In this document: one piece after another, positions 45,139 to 54,920 of the stretch
How the letters are laid out: each line of letters begins with the position of its first letter
Numbering within the stretch: position 1 is the stretch's first letter
Source of the DNA: Sphingobacterium sp. HMA12
GTDB lineage: Bacteria > Bacteroidota > Bacteroidia > Sphingobacteriales > Sphingobacteriaceae
DNA: 64,000 bases
Direction: 5' to 3'
Assembly (NCBI RefSeq): GCF_002933815.1
Contig: NZ_BEYR01000001.1
Coordinates: 1,054,001-1,118,000, forward strand
Made by a program: the position numbers and the translations under genes
The notes under the pieces: model-generated
What the model saw: the letters and a program-made list of their open reading frames with translations, nothing else
Told to the model about the DNA's origin: nothing
The model's database searches: none

Positions 45139-46542
45139 ATGAAGGCCTATAAGTTTGAAATATTTACCAATGAAATCGAAAAAAATATCAAGAACGGTAT
45201 TTTCAAGCCTGGGCATAAGTTGCCATCGGTCAGGGAAATAAAGGAAAAATATCAGCTCAGTTCCAGTACTGTACAGATGGGCTATGAGCATCTGTTACTT
45301 AGCGGATCGGTTGAAAGTATTCCAAAATCAGGCTATTACGTTCGCAATACGCTTTCAAAAGCAACACCCGTCACAGGCTTGCAAAAACCTGTTATAAGAG
45401 ATGCTATTTTCAGCAATCATCTTGCACTCACCACTTCGCTGCGGATGGGCAGGAAAATTTCGGAATTCAATGTAGCTGCTCCCGGTGACCTCATTATCCC
45501 GCAAAAGTTATTGCTAAGGACGATGCAGCAGGTGATCAGGGAACAGGGAGCAGGTCTATTGCGCTATTATCCGACAAGTGGGCTCCTGGCGTTGAAGGAT
45601 CATATTGCCAAGCGAGCTGCCTCTTACTACACCATGATCAGCACTGATGAACTGCTCATCACGGATGGAGCATTGCAGGCGCTATACATTGCTCTTTCCG
45701 CGACATGTGAGCGGGGAGACGTGATCGCACTGGAAAGCCCGTCTGTATTTTCTGTACTTGAAGTCATCAGGGTGCTCGGGCTCAAGGTTATAGAGATTCC
45801 TGTTGATCCGGTGCTTGGTTTTGATGTTGAATTTTTCAGAAAAGCCATTGAGGTAAAGACGATAAAGGCCGTGGTCGTTACCCCGAATTTTCATAATCCA
45901 ACCGGAACCTTATTAAGCGATGAGAAGAAAATGCTGCTGCTTAAAACTGCCCAGCAACATAATGTGGCTGTAATAGAAAACGATATTTATGGCGACCTGT
46001 ATTTTTCTGGCCAGCGGCCCAATACCATAAAAAGTTACGATGAGAGCGGACTGGTAATGACTTATTCATCCTATGCAAAGACATTGGCTCCCGGGATCAG
46101 GCTCGGATGGCTGAGCTCTGGTAAGTTTACAGAGCGTGCCGAGCAGATAAAATTTGCACTGGGAAGCAGTGTTTCGCCACTGTATCAGGAAACTGTAAGC
46201 CGTTTGATAGCAGGCAGCAGTTATGATCGCCATTTAAGGTCCTTCCGCATGCAACTGGCAAAAAATGCGCACTTCGCCATTAATCTGTTGTCTGCTCATT
46301 TTCCTGAGGACATCGCTATGGCTACACCTTTGGGGGGATATAATCTTTGGGTAAGGATGCCACAAGATATCGACATGAAATTCTTTTACGAGCTATGTGA
46401 GGAAATTGGTGTGCGGTTTACACCCGGGTCTACATTTTCATTTTCTGCAACCTTTGACCAATATTTCAGGCTTGTTTTTGCAGATACCTTCACTCCAAAG
46501 CGGATCGAAGCGATCAGGCAGTTGGGAAAGCGGCTCAGTTAA
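45139..46542 (+). CDS. MocR-type regulator (GntR HTH with aminotransferase domain)
   Basis: A 467-residue protein: N-terminal GntR winged helix (EIEKNIKNGIFKPGHKLPSVREIKEKYQLSSSTVQMGYEHL) linked to a class I/II aminotransferase-like domain. PLP-binding signs include NPTGTLLSDEKK, YGDLYFSGQRPN, SSYAKTLAPGIRLGW (Lys of SSYAK) and VTPNFHNPTG. ATG 45139 is preferred over the upstream frame. MocR proteins sense PLP or amino-compound levels; here the regulated gene is probably the divergent MFS transporter. Confidence 0.9.
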   Translation: MKAYKFEIFTNEIEKNIKNGIFKPGHKLPSVREIKEKYQLSSSTVQMGYEHLLLSGSVESIPKSGYYVRNTLSKATPVTGLQKPVIRDAIFSNHLALTTSLRMGRKISEFNVAAPGDLIIPQKLLLRTMQQVIREQGAGLLRYYPTSGLLALKDHIAKRAASYYTMISTDELLITDGALQALYIALSATCERGDVIALESPSVFSVLEVIRVLGLKVIEIPVDPVLGFDVEFFRKAIEVKTIKAVVVTPNFHNPTGTLLSDEKKMLLLKTAQQHNVAVIENDIYGDLYFSGQRPNTIKSYDESGLVMTYSSYAKTLAPGIRLGWLSSGKFTERAEQIKFALGSSVSPLYQETVSRLIAGSSYDRHLRSFRMQLAKNAHFAINLLSAHFPEDIAMATPLGGYNLWVRMPQDIDMKFFYELCEEIGVRFTPGSTFSFSATFDQYFRLVFADTFTPKRIEAIRQLGKRLS

Positions 46543-46811
46543 ATTCTGCATCGGTTTATCTTACCGAATCTGAATCCCTGAATCCCGCATGTCTTCCATG
46601 TTTTTGTATAAAACCATGGAATACACTGTAATTGGCTAATACTATTTACCTAAAAACACTTAAAAAACTTAGAAAACGGCCGACGTTTAGGGCATAATCC
46701 ATGTTCTACCGATCGGTGAAATAAAACCATCTGTACTGGCTGTATTTACATCATGTGTACTATTGCTATTGATGTATCCTTCATAAATTTGTTTAAACTT
46801 TTAAGGAAAAA

Positions 46812-47369
46812 ATGAATATAGTTACCAAATTTGCACTTGCCACAGATGAATCAGTAGATATTCTACTGGAATTGATAAAGGAGCTAGCAACAGAAAAGTT
46901 CAGTTCAATACTTGATAAGGCATCTGTTCAGTTGTACATAGAGAAATATTATGATAGAAAATATTTTATCAGTGAAATAAACAGCATGTCCAACCAATGG
47001 CTTGTTGTATATGTCGATGATAAGGCGGTGGGCTATGCAAAAGTTACTTCCAGAGGCAAGGTGCCACAAGCACTTAAAGAAAGGCGCTCAATACGGATCG
47101 GTGATTTTTCGATCCTTCGGAAATTTTCCCAAGACGAGATCCGTGAATCATTATTTCAGAAATGCTTTTCCATAAGTAAACATGTTGATGGGATTTGGAT
47201 CAATGAATATCTTGGTAATCCTATGATAGAATTTTTTGAAAACAAAGGGTTCTTGAGAGAGGCCGGGCCATGGGAATTTGACGAGATTGCTTTACCATCT
47301 GTCTGCCTGATCTATATGAACGATTCGAAACAAGAAAGAACAGCTTATGGTAGAGGCGGTAATCTTTGA
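46812..47369 (+). CDS. GNAT-like acetyltransferase
   Basis: A 185-residue protein with GNAT traits: QWLVVYVDDKAVGYAKVTS as the beta strand pair, IRIGDFSILRKFSQDEIRESLF, and the C-terminal NPMIEFFENKGFLREAGPWEFDE, which is the end of the acetyl-CoA fold. The acetyl-CoA loop (Q/RxxGxG/A) is not evident, so it may be inactive or divergent. Its end overlaps the start of a truncated HAD gene by 23 bases. Confidence 0.65.
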   Translation: MNIVTKFALATDESVDILLELIKELATEKFSSILDKASVQLYIEKYYDRKYFISEINSMSNQWLVVYVDDKAVGYAKVTSRGKVPQALKERRSIRIGDFSILRKFSQDEIRESLFQKCFSISKHVDGIWINEYLGNPMIEFFENKGFLREAGPWEFDEIALPSVCLIYMNDSKQERTAYGRGGNL

Positions 47370-47628
47370 TATGGACGGCCTATTGATCGATGCGGAACCA
47401 TTTTGGAGAATTGCTGAAAGAGAAGTCTTTGGAGACTTAGGTATCCAGGTGACCGACGTACATTCATCGATCACAAGCCGTATGACCACAAGCGAAGTGA
47501 CAGCCTATTGGTATAATTTTAAACCTTGGGAGGGTAAGGCTTTGGCGGAGATCGAGCGTCATGTTATTGAAAAGGTGGGAGAGCTTATTGATAAGCATGG
47601 GGAAATAATACTTTCGCTGTCTGCATAA
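47347..47628 (+). pseudogene. Truncated HAD hydrolase (2-deoxyglucose-6-phosphatase type)
   Basis: The N-terminus is intact: FDMDGLLIDAEPFWRIAEREVFGDLGIQVTD has the HAD nucleophile D-x-D and the YniC/HxpB cap-domain start. Similarity ends after EIERHVIEKVGELIDKHGE, at about residue 88 of about 220, then a short tail and stop. A deletion or rearrangement removed the rest. Confidence 0.7.
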
Positions 47629-47786
47629 TTGTTAAGCTTTTCCATGAGGTCCGGTCTTGTGAAATTTCGGTTTAGCACACCTGTTGAAGTCCTTAGAGCC
47701 GTATTAAGTTCCGCATAGTCCGTCAGGGCTGGGCCATTCACGATATTTTTCGAAGGAATTGCTTTACCCTTCCTAAAAATCTTCAT
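47559..47786 (-). pseudogene. Truncated gene of unknown function
   Basis: A 75-codon minus-strand frame with a clear non-random stretch (IPSKNIVNGPALTDYAELNT and NRNFTRPDLMEKLNNYA) that then runs into the HAD remnant. It may be the N-terminal part of a longer gene. I do not recognise the family. The start overlaps the next decayed gene by 14 bases. Confidence 0.35.
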
Positions 47787-48045
47787 CGGCGGGGTATCGG
47801 TTATTGTCGTAACTATAGATATCCCTATTCGCTTCGGGAAGTTTTTTTAATAAATCAATCTCCTTCAGCGCTTCTTCATGCGATAGTAACCTAGCTTTTT
47901 TTAGATTAGCTTTATCAGTTTCCTTTCTGTCAAGTTGAAAGAATGGGAGAAATGCGATGAATACGCTGTCATAATGATTTTTGAAATGCTCTTTTATTGC
48001 CCTTCATAAGGGTATAAACTTTTCGTCGTCAAATATGTTTCCCAT
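47773..48045 (-). pseudogene. Frameshifted small gene of unknown function
   Basis: From ATG at 48045 the minus strand gives NIFDDEKFIPL, a stop, then AIKEHFKNHYDSVFIAFLPF and DKANLKKLGYYR. A frame change continues with SHEEALKEIDLLKKLPEANR and DIYSYDNNRYPADEDF to TAG at 47773. One stop and one frameshift disrupt it. Possibly a former immunity-type protein; family unknown. Confidence 0.45.
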
Positions 48046-48211
48046 AAGATATTGGTTAAGTATGAATAGCCTTTATTTCAAATCCAATATATATAATTTT
48101 ATAAAAACTTGAAAATGATTGCAGTCGCTTTAGGATGACCAGCGAATAATAGACAGTTTCGTCTCATATTTCTTAGCCGAATTTGGAATTTAAAATGATA
48201 AAAATTGTTTT

Positions 48212-48267
48212 GGCTTAGCAATTTCTCATTTTGGCTACGTCCTGAGAAAACGGTTTTCAGAACTTTG
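48212..48267 (+). promoter_or_regulatory. Direct-repeat operator and promoter box of the SDR gene (module 2)
   Basis: GGCTTA at 48212-48217 and GGCTAC at 48233-48238 are 21 bases apart, in TTGGCT/TTTTGGC contexts. AACTTTG lies at 48261-48267, 28 bases after the second repeat, exactly as upstream of the SDR at 26240. ATG follows 22 bases later. Confidence 0.55.
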
Positions 48268-48289
48268 TTTCATCATTAAATTTAAAGAA

Positions 48290-49027
48290 ATGAAGAACGT
48301 ATTTATTACAGGAGCGAACAAAAGTATTGGTTACGAGACTGCTCGCCAATTGATACAGAACGGGTATTATGTTTATTTAGGAACCCGTAATTTGAAGAAT
48401 GGCCAGCAATCCGTTGAAAAGTTAAAATCAGAGGGGTTGCGTAATGTTGAAGCTATCCAGATCGACATCACGGACCAAGCATCGGTAGATGCGGCGCGAA
48501 AAGAAATTGGCGGAAAAACAGAAATATTAGATGTTCTTATTAATAATGCAGGAATAAGTGGCGGGATGCCACAGAAACCAGCGTCTGTAGATCTTAACGT
48601 TTTGCACGAAGTGTTTAATGTCAACCTCTATGGAGCTGTAAGAACCACAAAGGCATTTATCGATCTGTTGAAAAATTCTTCGCAACCACGTATAGTTAAT
48701 GTGACCTCCGGTATGGCATCCATGACGCTCTGTAGCAATCCTGATTTTCAATACCGCGATTATGTTGGCGGTATTTATGGCCCATCAAAAGCAGCACTCA
48801 ATATGTACACGATTGCACTTGCCCTAGAACTGCGCGACACAGCGTTTAAGGTAAACGCTGTTGACCCAGGTTTTACAGCAACAGATTTTAACAACCACCG
48901 GGGTACAGGTCGTGTTGAGGAAGCAGGCAAACGTATTTTGAAATATGCTATGATCGGGGAGGAAGGACCGACAGGGAAATTTATATCCGAAGAGATCAAC
49001 CCAGAAACTGGTATAGTTGCTTTTTAG
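48290..49027 (+). CDS. SDR-family carbonyl reductase-like oxidoreductase
   Basis: A 245-residue SDR: TGANKSIGYETARQL at the N-terminus, GTRNL as an NADPH-type second strand, NNAGISGG, and the catalytic Ser and Tyr-x-x-x-Lys in VNVTSGMAS and YGPSKAAL. It resembles carbonyl reductases and sepiapterin-type enzymes. It precedes an AraC regulator gene in the same direction and has the repeat operator shared with the other module. Confidence 0.85.
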   Translation: MKNVFITGANKSIGYETARQLIQNGYYVYLGTRNLKNGQQSVEKLKSEGLRNVEAIQIDITDQASVDAARKEIGGKTEILDVLINNAGISGGMPQKPASVDLNVLHEVFNVNLYGAVRTTKAFIDLLKNSSQPRIVNVTSGMASMTLCSNPDFQYRDYVGGIYGPSKAALNMYTIALALELRDTAFKVNAVDPGFTATDFNNHRGTGRVEEAGKRILKYAMIGEEGPTGKFISEEINPETGIVAF

Positions 49028-49055
49028 ACATAAAAAAATCGGTTAAATTTATAAC

Positions 49056-49970
49056 ATGGAAAAGGAAGAAGGCTTACTTCGCAAATTTAAATCTTTGTCA
49101 GACTTTCATCGGACGTTGGGGCAGGTGATGCCCTTTCATCCGATGGTGAGCCTCATTGATATCGGTGTTAATCATATTGATCCGGATGAATCCTTTACCT
49201 CGTTTATGACAGATTTCTATCAGATCATATATAAACCGGATATGCAAGGAAAGGCAAGATATGGGCAAAGTTACTATGACTTCGCCGAAGGAGGATTGAT
49301 ATTTTCAGCTCCGCATCAGATCTTCGAAGCCCCACCACGTAGTACCAAATCAGGTTACGTTTTATCCATTCATCCAGATTTTTTATTATCCTATCCGTTG
49401 GCAAAGAAAATAAAACAGCATGGATTCTTTTCTTATGCCACCAATGAGGCACTTCATCTATCTGAACATGAAAAGCAAACGATCATGTCAATCTTTAAAA
49501 TAATTGATGATGAATTAAAAAGCAGGATGGATGAGTTGAGCCATGAGGTAATTATTTCCCAGCTTGATTTGTTGCTGAATTACTGCAACCGTTTCTACAA
49601 AAGGCAGTTTATCACGAGAAAAATAGTAAATAACGACCTTTTAATTAGAATGGAGGACTTTTTGGATAATCATTTCAATAGTATGGAACTATTGGGCAGG
49701 GCACTGCCGACCGTACACGATCTTGCTGAACACCTGAATACATCCCCAAGTTATTTGAGCGATATGCTTCGCTCCTTGACCGGGCAAAGTGCTCAACAGC
49801 ACATACATAATAAACTGATTGATAAAGCTAAGGAAAAGCTGTCCACTACCGAAAGTTCCATTAGTGAAATCGCATACCAGTTAGGTTTCGAACATCCACA
49901 ATCATTCAGTAAATTATTTAAGGCAAAAATGAATGTATCACCATCAATATTCAGGCAGTCTTTTAACTGA
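49056..49970 (+). CDS. AraC-family regulator (module 2)
   Basis: A 304-residue regulator. N-terminal sensor has YGQSYYDFAEG and LNYCNRFYKRQFITRK, the DNA-binding part has LAEHLNTSPSYLSDMLRSLTGQ and TTESSISEIAYQLGFEHPQSF. It lies 28 bases downstream of the SDR gene. It is most similar to the 27190 protein, which also lies directly after an SDR with the same operator layout. Confidence 0.9.
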   Translation: MEKEEGLLRKFKSLSDFHRTLGQVMPFHPMVSLIDIGVNHIDPDESFTSFMTDFYQIIYKPDMQGKARYGQSYYDFAEGGLIFSAPHQIFEAPPRSTKSGYVLSIHPDFLLSYPLAKKIKQHGFFSYATNEALHLSEHEKQTIMSIFKIIDDELKSRMDELSHEVIISQLDLLLNYCNRFYKRQFITRKIVNNDLLIRMEDFLDNHFNSMELLGRALPTVHDLAEHLNTSPSYLSDMLRSLTGQSAQQHIHNKLIDKAKEKLSTTESSISEIAYQLGFEHPQSFSKLFKAKMNVSPSIFRQSFN

Positions 49971-49987
49971 TACTTTTTGGCTCATCA

Positions 49988-50269
49988 CTATTTTTGACCT
50001 TTTTCAATTATTTCCAGTTTCATTCCAAAATCTTTATCTGCTTTAATTGATGCTTGTTTGTCAGTCAGTATAATGCCCGAATAATTTTCAAGGTGACCAT
50101 CCAGAAACATTCCATCATGCTCTTCGATACAGGATTCCGACCGGTCAAAATCAAATTTGATGCTCGTGTCCAATAATGCATTCAGTTCATTAGAAAGTTG
50201 AGTTTCCACAAGTTCTCGTAGTTTCGAACCCATAGCACATGAAAAACCATATTTATTAAACTGTTTCAT
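49988..50269 (-). CDS. Small protein of unknown function
   Basis: A 93-residue protein with an ordinary start and alternating polar pattern (LRELVETQLSNELNALLDTS, then FDFDRSESCIEEHDGMF). It may be a complete small protein or the C-terminal part of a shortened gene. No family is recognised. It is convergent with the AraC gene (18-base gap). Confidence 0.45.
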   Translation of the reverse strand: MKQFNKYGFSCAMGSKLRELVETQLSNELNALLDTSIKFDFDRSESCIEEHDGMFLDGHLENYSGIILTDKQASIKADKDFGMKLEIIEKGQK

Positions 50270-50389
50270 GCTATGGCTTATACGTTGAATTTACAAGGCT
50301 GGGCTATCAATCTATGGCTAATATTTTTTATTATTAAATTGCTAACGGGTGGAGTGGAAGTGCCAAATTGATTATTAGCTTAGTGCCTT

Positions 50390-50593
50390 ATGATTTTCTT
50401 TTTAGATATAGACGGTGTCATGGTACATGCCAATCCACATAGGCATATAGAGTAGGTAACCAATAGCTTCTATGTATTCAATAACGCTGCTGTAGAGACA
50501 TTTAATACTATATTCATTGCAAAAGAAGATCAAATAAAAACAAAGAGAATCTCATATTATGATAAGATTAGAGATACTGTAAAAAAACTTTAA
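50390..50593 (+). pseudogene. Decayed HAD-type gene (DIDGV family)
   Basis: The frame from ATG at 50390 starts MIFFLDIDGVMVHANPHRHIE, with the D-x-D-G of HAD phosphatases (HAD_SAK type), then a stop at 50453-50455. It goes on in the same frame as TNSFYVFNNAAVETFN to TAA at 50591. Much of the downstream catalytic region is missing. Confidence 0.6.
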
Positions 50594-50692
50594 AGATTTG
50601 TTAAAATAGGAGATGGTTACCGGGGAGTATAGCTTGAATTATCTTATTTTATCGATAACGCTTAATGTTTGAATACGCACGGATCTGAAAAG

Positions 50693-50717
50693 AAACCCGG
50701 CGGATTGTAAATATAAT
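50693..50717 (+). repeat. Dispersed short motif, copy 3
   Basis: AAACCC, GGCGGATTGTAAAT and ATAAT: 22 of 25 bases match copy 2. It is about 145 bases upstream of the frameshifted gene at 50862. Confidence 0.45.
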
Positions 50718-50861
50718 AACACTATCATTTTTATTTTGTATATACTTGAATAAAAAACCTTTATAGAAATTATGAGAATCACTTTTTCGATGGAGTATTA
50801 GGAACCGAAAAATTAGGGATACTCAAGGATCCTAAAATGGAACTAAATTTAAATACACACA

Positions 50862-51409
50862 ATGGACATAGTAAAACACATCCAACAACATTATGAAAGC
50901 CTAGGCGCAGACCTTAGAAAACTTTCAACCGAACAAAAGGCGAAATTGAAGTTAGCTGTATTTGGTTTTTACTTTCTGTTACCCAATTTTGAAGAGGTTT
51001 TAAAAAGTATATCCAAATTGATATTGATAAAAACAAATTACTTGCTGACATTAAAAATAAAAATGTAGAACATTATCGAAGAGCGATTGAAAAAAGCAAC
51101 GCTGAAACCGATGAATATGCAGATGATTTTGAAGAGGCCGAACCTATTGAAGTTTTTATATTGGAAGCCTTTGCTGACGCCACGTCCGACTTAGATGATG
51201 TAAAAAGTTTAGAAAGATTATTTTATGGAATTATCAACGCATTGGATTACTATGAAAATTTTTCAGATAGTCCTGAATATTGGAATAATCTCTTAGAAAA
51301 AGAACTTACCTTTCAAACGGAAGTATTGAACACGTTAAAAAGTCATGATACTTTTGATATTTCCATTTATCAAAAACAATATATCAATGTATCGTTTGAC
51401 GAACTTTAA
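50862..51409 (+). pseudogene. Frameshifted gene of unknown function
   Basis: Two frames join into one protein of about 181 residues if one A is restored in the A5 run at 51002-51006. The first part reads DIVKHIQQHYESLGADLRKL then FGFYFLLPNFEEVLK; the second, IQIDIDKNKLLADIKNKN, then EAEPIEVFILEAFADATSDL and LERLFYGIINALDYYENFSD. The gene looks recently disrupted: both halves keep coding character with no other damage. It may be a sequencing slip. No family is recognised; the acidic helical pattern is common for immunity-type proteins. Confidence 0.6.
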
Positions 51410-51835
51410 AACTACAAAAGCTTTACTTGTTACCAAAATAGCTAAAATATGATCAAAAGGAGATTTTGAAGCATGAGCTGCCATTGATTAAAAATCTTTA
51501 AAAAGATGTAAATCGACCTTTTTTATAACAATTCAATTATGTAGTTTTAATGACCTCTTTTCGTGCAAGATCCCTTTGACTACATTAATTTTATTGGGCA
51601 GAGTCATAATTGTGAAATCATCAATATCGCACTACATGTTGGTATCCTCGAAATATTATAGCTGGAGAAAGGAGTTGATCGGGAATGGCGGATGATAAAT
51701 TTAAGCGAAAAGCTACAGCCCTATTTCAAAGCTTGGTTAAAATATTATATATAATTATATTGTAGCAAACGAACCAAAAAAATATCTGGTAGAATTACTT
51801 TTTCCCATAGTAAGACATTCACTTTTAAAAATATA
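51410..51835. other. Spacer with weak gene debris
   Basis: A 426-base stretch. One frame near 51570-51650 gives DPFDYINFIGQSHNCEII then a stop and LEKGVDREWRMINLSEKLQ, ending early. Possibly a decayed gene; it cannot be identified. Confidence 0.35.
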
Positions 51836-52336
51836 ATGAGAAAAGTAGTATTTAAAGACATAGACGGAAAAACAAAAAAGCTGATGCTTTGTCAGGCAAA
51901 AGGCGGAGTTTATCTTTTTGGATATTACAGCTTAGGGGACAGTTCTGCAGATTGGGATCATTTCTTTTCCACGATGGAGGACGCAAGTGCATGTTGCATT
52001 GAAGAGTATGCTATCAATGAAGAGGATTGGATAATAATTGCAGACCAACCTATACATTGTCAACAAGACTTTATTATTCCAACAATGGTAAAGGGCAGAG
52101 AAGGGGGAAAGCCAGCATTTGGACATTTACAGCAGTTTATTAAAGAACAGTGGATTAATTATATCATATCAGAGAAATGTATGAGTTTTGATGGACTAAC
52201 AGGCAACGAGAGATTATCTATTAGCGGACTAGTATTTGAGTATGAGAAGGCTTTAATTGACGATAAAGCAAAAGCGATAAAAATTTTGAAAGCATTACAC
52301 TTTGACAAACCTTTGATTGACACAATTACTGGGTAA
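51836..52336 (+). CDS. Protein of unknown function
   Basis: A 166-residue protein with a beta-rich N-terminal part (VVFKDIDGKTKKLML, GVYLFGYYSLGDSSADWD) and an acidic-to-helical C-terminus (KALIDDKAKAIKILKAL). The WDHFFSTMEDASACCIEEYAI stretch and the QDFIIPTMVKGRE strand look like immunity-type proteins of Bacteroidota, but this is not certain. It stands in a debris-rich region. Confidence 0.55.
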   Translation: MRKVVFKDIDGKTKKLMLCQAKGGVYLFGYYSLGDSSADWDHFFSTMEDASACCIEEYAINEEDWIIIADQPIHCQQDFIIPTMVKGREGGKPAFGHLQQFIKEQWINYIISEKCMSFDGLTGNERLSISGLVFEYEKALIDDKAKAIKILKALHFDKPLIDTITG

Positions 52337-52448
52337 ATAAATATAACGCGAACCAGCACCTATGGTATAAACAAATCATTATGGATACACCTCGCAACTT
52401 AAACAAACATTCAAAACAGAAAAGTGACAATTGTTGAATAGTAAAAAT

Positions 52449-52916
52449 ATGAACATTAGAAAAGCAATACAGGCAGATCTACCAAAGATAAAAAGCCTTT
52501 ATTTCCAACTCTTTGAACAGTTGGCACATCATGAACCCTATTATTTGCAGACGGCACATCAGGACGAAAGTTTTTTGCAAAGAGTCATTGCCGGAGAAGA
52601 TCAGTTTACAGCCTTTGTATATGAAGCAGATGGTGAGGTAAAAGGAATTGTAATTACACAATTACAGGAGAGCCCGCCTTACAATTGTTTCGTACCCTTG
52701 AAATGTATGTATTTAATGGACATTGTTGTTGATATGGATATGCGCGGAATAGGAATTGGTAAAGCATTGATTGATCGCGTTAAAATGTGGGCAAAGGAAA
52801 ACGAAGCAGACTATCTGGAGTTAAGTGTCTTGTCTAAAAATACTTCAGCCACTGCACTGTACCTGCACGAGGGATTTGAGCCCTACAGTTTATCCATGAG
52901 ACTAAAAATAGAATAG
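52449..52916 (+). CDS. GNAT-family N-acetyltransferase
   Basis: A 155-residue protein; start at ATG 52449 (MNIRKAIQAD). It has the complete GNAT core: MYLMDIVVDMDMRGIGIGKALIDRV with the acetyl-CoA loop RGIGIG, and ELSVLSKNTSATALYLHEGF as the last part. The substrate is unknown; the size fits amino-group acetyltransferases of small molecules or proteins. Confidence 0.85.
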   Translation: MNIRKAIQADLPKIKSLYFQLFEQLAHHEPYYLQTAHQDESFLQRVIAGEDQFTAFVYEADGEVKGIVITQLQESPPYNCFVPLKCMYLMDIVVDMDMRGIGIGKALIDRVKMWAKENEADYLELSVLSKNTSATALYLHEGFEPYSLSMRLKIE

Positions 52917-53171
52917 CTTCCTAAATATTTTAGATTGCCATTTACCAATTATATCGGTTCTAATGACTATAATTCCGGTGCTATAAACCTGAACCAAGAA
53001 GTCCTTGATCTAGGAAGAGTATATCTGGATACAAAAAGTACCATGCACGATGGAGTTGCTATTATTGCAAGCCGCAAACAGCCATTGGTTCAAAGGAAAA
53101 CGAAAGTCATTTTTCTGATCAGCTTGATGACAGATCCCCAAGAAGGGGAACTTCCGTATTTCACTAAATAA
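52917..53171 (+). pseudogene. Remnant of an unidentified gene
   Basis: The frame follows the GNAT stop and gives LNQEVLDLGRVYLDTKST, then HDGVAIIASRKQPLVQRKT, and SLMTDPQEGELPYFTK, but starts without ATG. The content is coding-like and may be the middle of a PTS- or antiterminator-type protein, but this is not sure. It is not a complete gene. Confidence 0.35.
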
Positions 53172-53221
53172 ATTAGAATTAGCCTATGAGGTCAATTTGC
53201 TAAACTGTAACGGTTTTATTT

Positions 53222-54910
53222 TCAAAAATCACAATTTAATATAGCCCCACTGCTTGCATTGCTAACCAGCTGCCGATATTGACTTAACCATTTAGAATTC
53301 AGTTTTTTTCTGACCGGAGTAAAATTTTTTCTACGCAGTTGGATCTCTTCTTGGCTAATATCAGCTGAAAGTATATGTCTGTCAACATCAATAAGGATGC
53401 GATCTCCGTTTTTTAGTAATCCAATCAATCCGCCTTCAGCAGCCTCAGGTGAGACATGTCCTATAGCTATTCCGCGAGTAGCTCCGCTAAATCGGCCATC
53501 TGTTACCAACGCTACAGAACTGCCCAATCCCATTCCCACGATCAGACTTGTAGGTGTCAACATTTCCTGCATCCCCGGGCCACCTTTGGGACCTTCGTAA
53601 CGTATCACCACAACATCGCCAGCTTTGGTATCACCGGCGAGGATGCCTACTATGGCCTCCTCTTGACTATCGTAGCAAACCGCAGTCCCGCTAAATTTCT
53701 TTTCGCCCGTGATTCCTGCAGATTTTACCACTGCTCCCTGCTCTGCAAGATTTCCGAATAGAATTGCCAGTCCTCCAACAGGGCTGTATGGATTGTGTAT
53801 TGTATGTATGATTGTTGAATCTTTGATCGCTGCATTTGCAATCTTTTTGAATAACATTTCGCCACCGACCGTCATATTATCCAGAAGGACATTGTTGCTG
53901 CGCTTGGTCATTTCGTTCATTACAGCATTTACGCCTCCGGCGCGATGGACATCTTCCATGTGAACGGTACTTAAACTGGGCGATATTTTTGCGATGTGCG
54001 CTACTTGATCTGATATTGAATTAATGTCCCTAAGCTGAAAATCTATATCCGCTTCGTGCGCTATAGCAAGCATATGAAGGACGGTATTGGTACTACCGCC
54101 CATGGCCATGTCTACCGCAAAAGCATTCTGGATGGCTCTTTCATTGATGATATTTTTAAGTTTGAATTGTTTGGAAAGCTGATCGTCTTTGGCGATTTCA
54201 CAGATCCTCCTGGCTGATTCCCGATATAGATTTTCGCGTTCCGGTGTTAATGCCAGTATGGTACCGTTACCGGGTAATGCAATACCCATAGCTTCCATCA
54301 GCGTGTTCATGGAATTTGCTGTAAACATACCCGAGCAGCTACCGCCACTGGGGCATGCATTACACTCGATGTCTTTGAGCTCTTCGTCACTAATTATGCC
54401 TGCTTCGTGTTTGCCCACAGCCTCAAAAGCTGTAGACAGGTCAATTGCAGTACCATCTTTGGTATATCCTTTTCGCATGGGGCCTCCACTAACAAAGATC
54501 GTGGGCACATCTACGCGTAGTGCACCCATAATCATCCCGGGTACAATCTTATCGCAGTTAGGGATAGCTATCATCGCATCCAATTTGTGCGCATTCATGA
54601 CGCTTTCAATTGAATTGGCGATCAACTCTCGGCTAGGGAGCGAGTACAACATGCCATCGTGCCCCATAGCGATACCATCGTCTATACCGATTGTATTAAA
54701 CTCAAAAGGAACACATCCATTTGCCCTGATTTCTTCTTTAATGATTTCTGCCACCTTATTCAAAAAAAAATGTCCGGGTATAATTTCGATAAAGGAATTG
54801 GCCACTCCAATAAAAGGCTTATCAAAATCGTAATCATTTACGCCTGTGGCCCGAAACAGGGCTCTATGGGGAGTACGTTGGTATCCCTTCTTTACTTCGT
54901 CGCTTCTCAT
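53222..54910 (-). CDS. ilvD: Dihydroxy-acid dehydratase
   Basis: A 562-residue enzyme that dehydrates 2,3-dihydroxy-3-methylbutanoate and its isoleucine analogue in branched-chain amino acid synthesis. The Fe-S cluster cysteines lie in [14 protein letters not shown] and [33 protein letters not shown] carries the conserved active-site loop, and [19 protein letters not shown] and [12 protein letters not shown] are the C-terminal signatures. It follows a Crp-like gene after 10 bases. No ilvB, ilvC or ilvE gene is in the window. Confidence 0.95.
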   Translation of the reverse strand: MRSDEVKKGYQRTPHRALFRATGVNDYDFDKPFIGVANSFIEIIPGHFFLNKVAEIIKEEIRANGCVPFEFNTIGIDDGIAMGHDGMLYSLPSRELIANSIESVMNAHKLDAMIAIPNCDKIVPGMIMGALRVDVPTIFVSGGPMRKGYTKDGTAIDLSTAFEAVGKHEAGIISDEELKDIECNACPSGGSCSGMFTANSMNTLMEAMGIALPGNGTILALTPERENLYRESARRICEIAKDDQLSKQFKLKNIINERAIQNAFAVDMAMGGSTNTVLHMLAIAHEADIDFQLRDINSISDQVAHIAKISPSLSTVHMEDVHRAGGVNAVMNEMTKRSNNVLLDNMTVGGEMLFKKIANAAIKDSTIIHTIHNPYSPVGGLAILFGNLAEQGAVVKSAGITGEKKFSGTAVCYDSQEEAIVGILAGDTKAGDVVVIRYEGPKGGPGMQEMLTPTSLIVGMGLGSSVALVTDGRFSGATRGIAIGHVSPEAAEGGLIGLLKNGDRILIDVDRHILSADISQEEIQLRRKNFTPVRKKLNSKWLSQYRQLVSNASSGAILNCDF

Positions 54911-54920
54911 TTTTTATTAG

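Noticed and set aside
46708..46717. ACCGATCGGT palindrome
   Set aside because: A 10-base palindrome is expected by chance in 64 kb; no second copy or nearby regulator.
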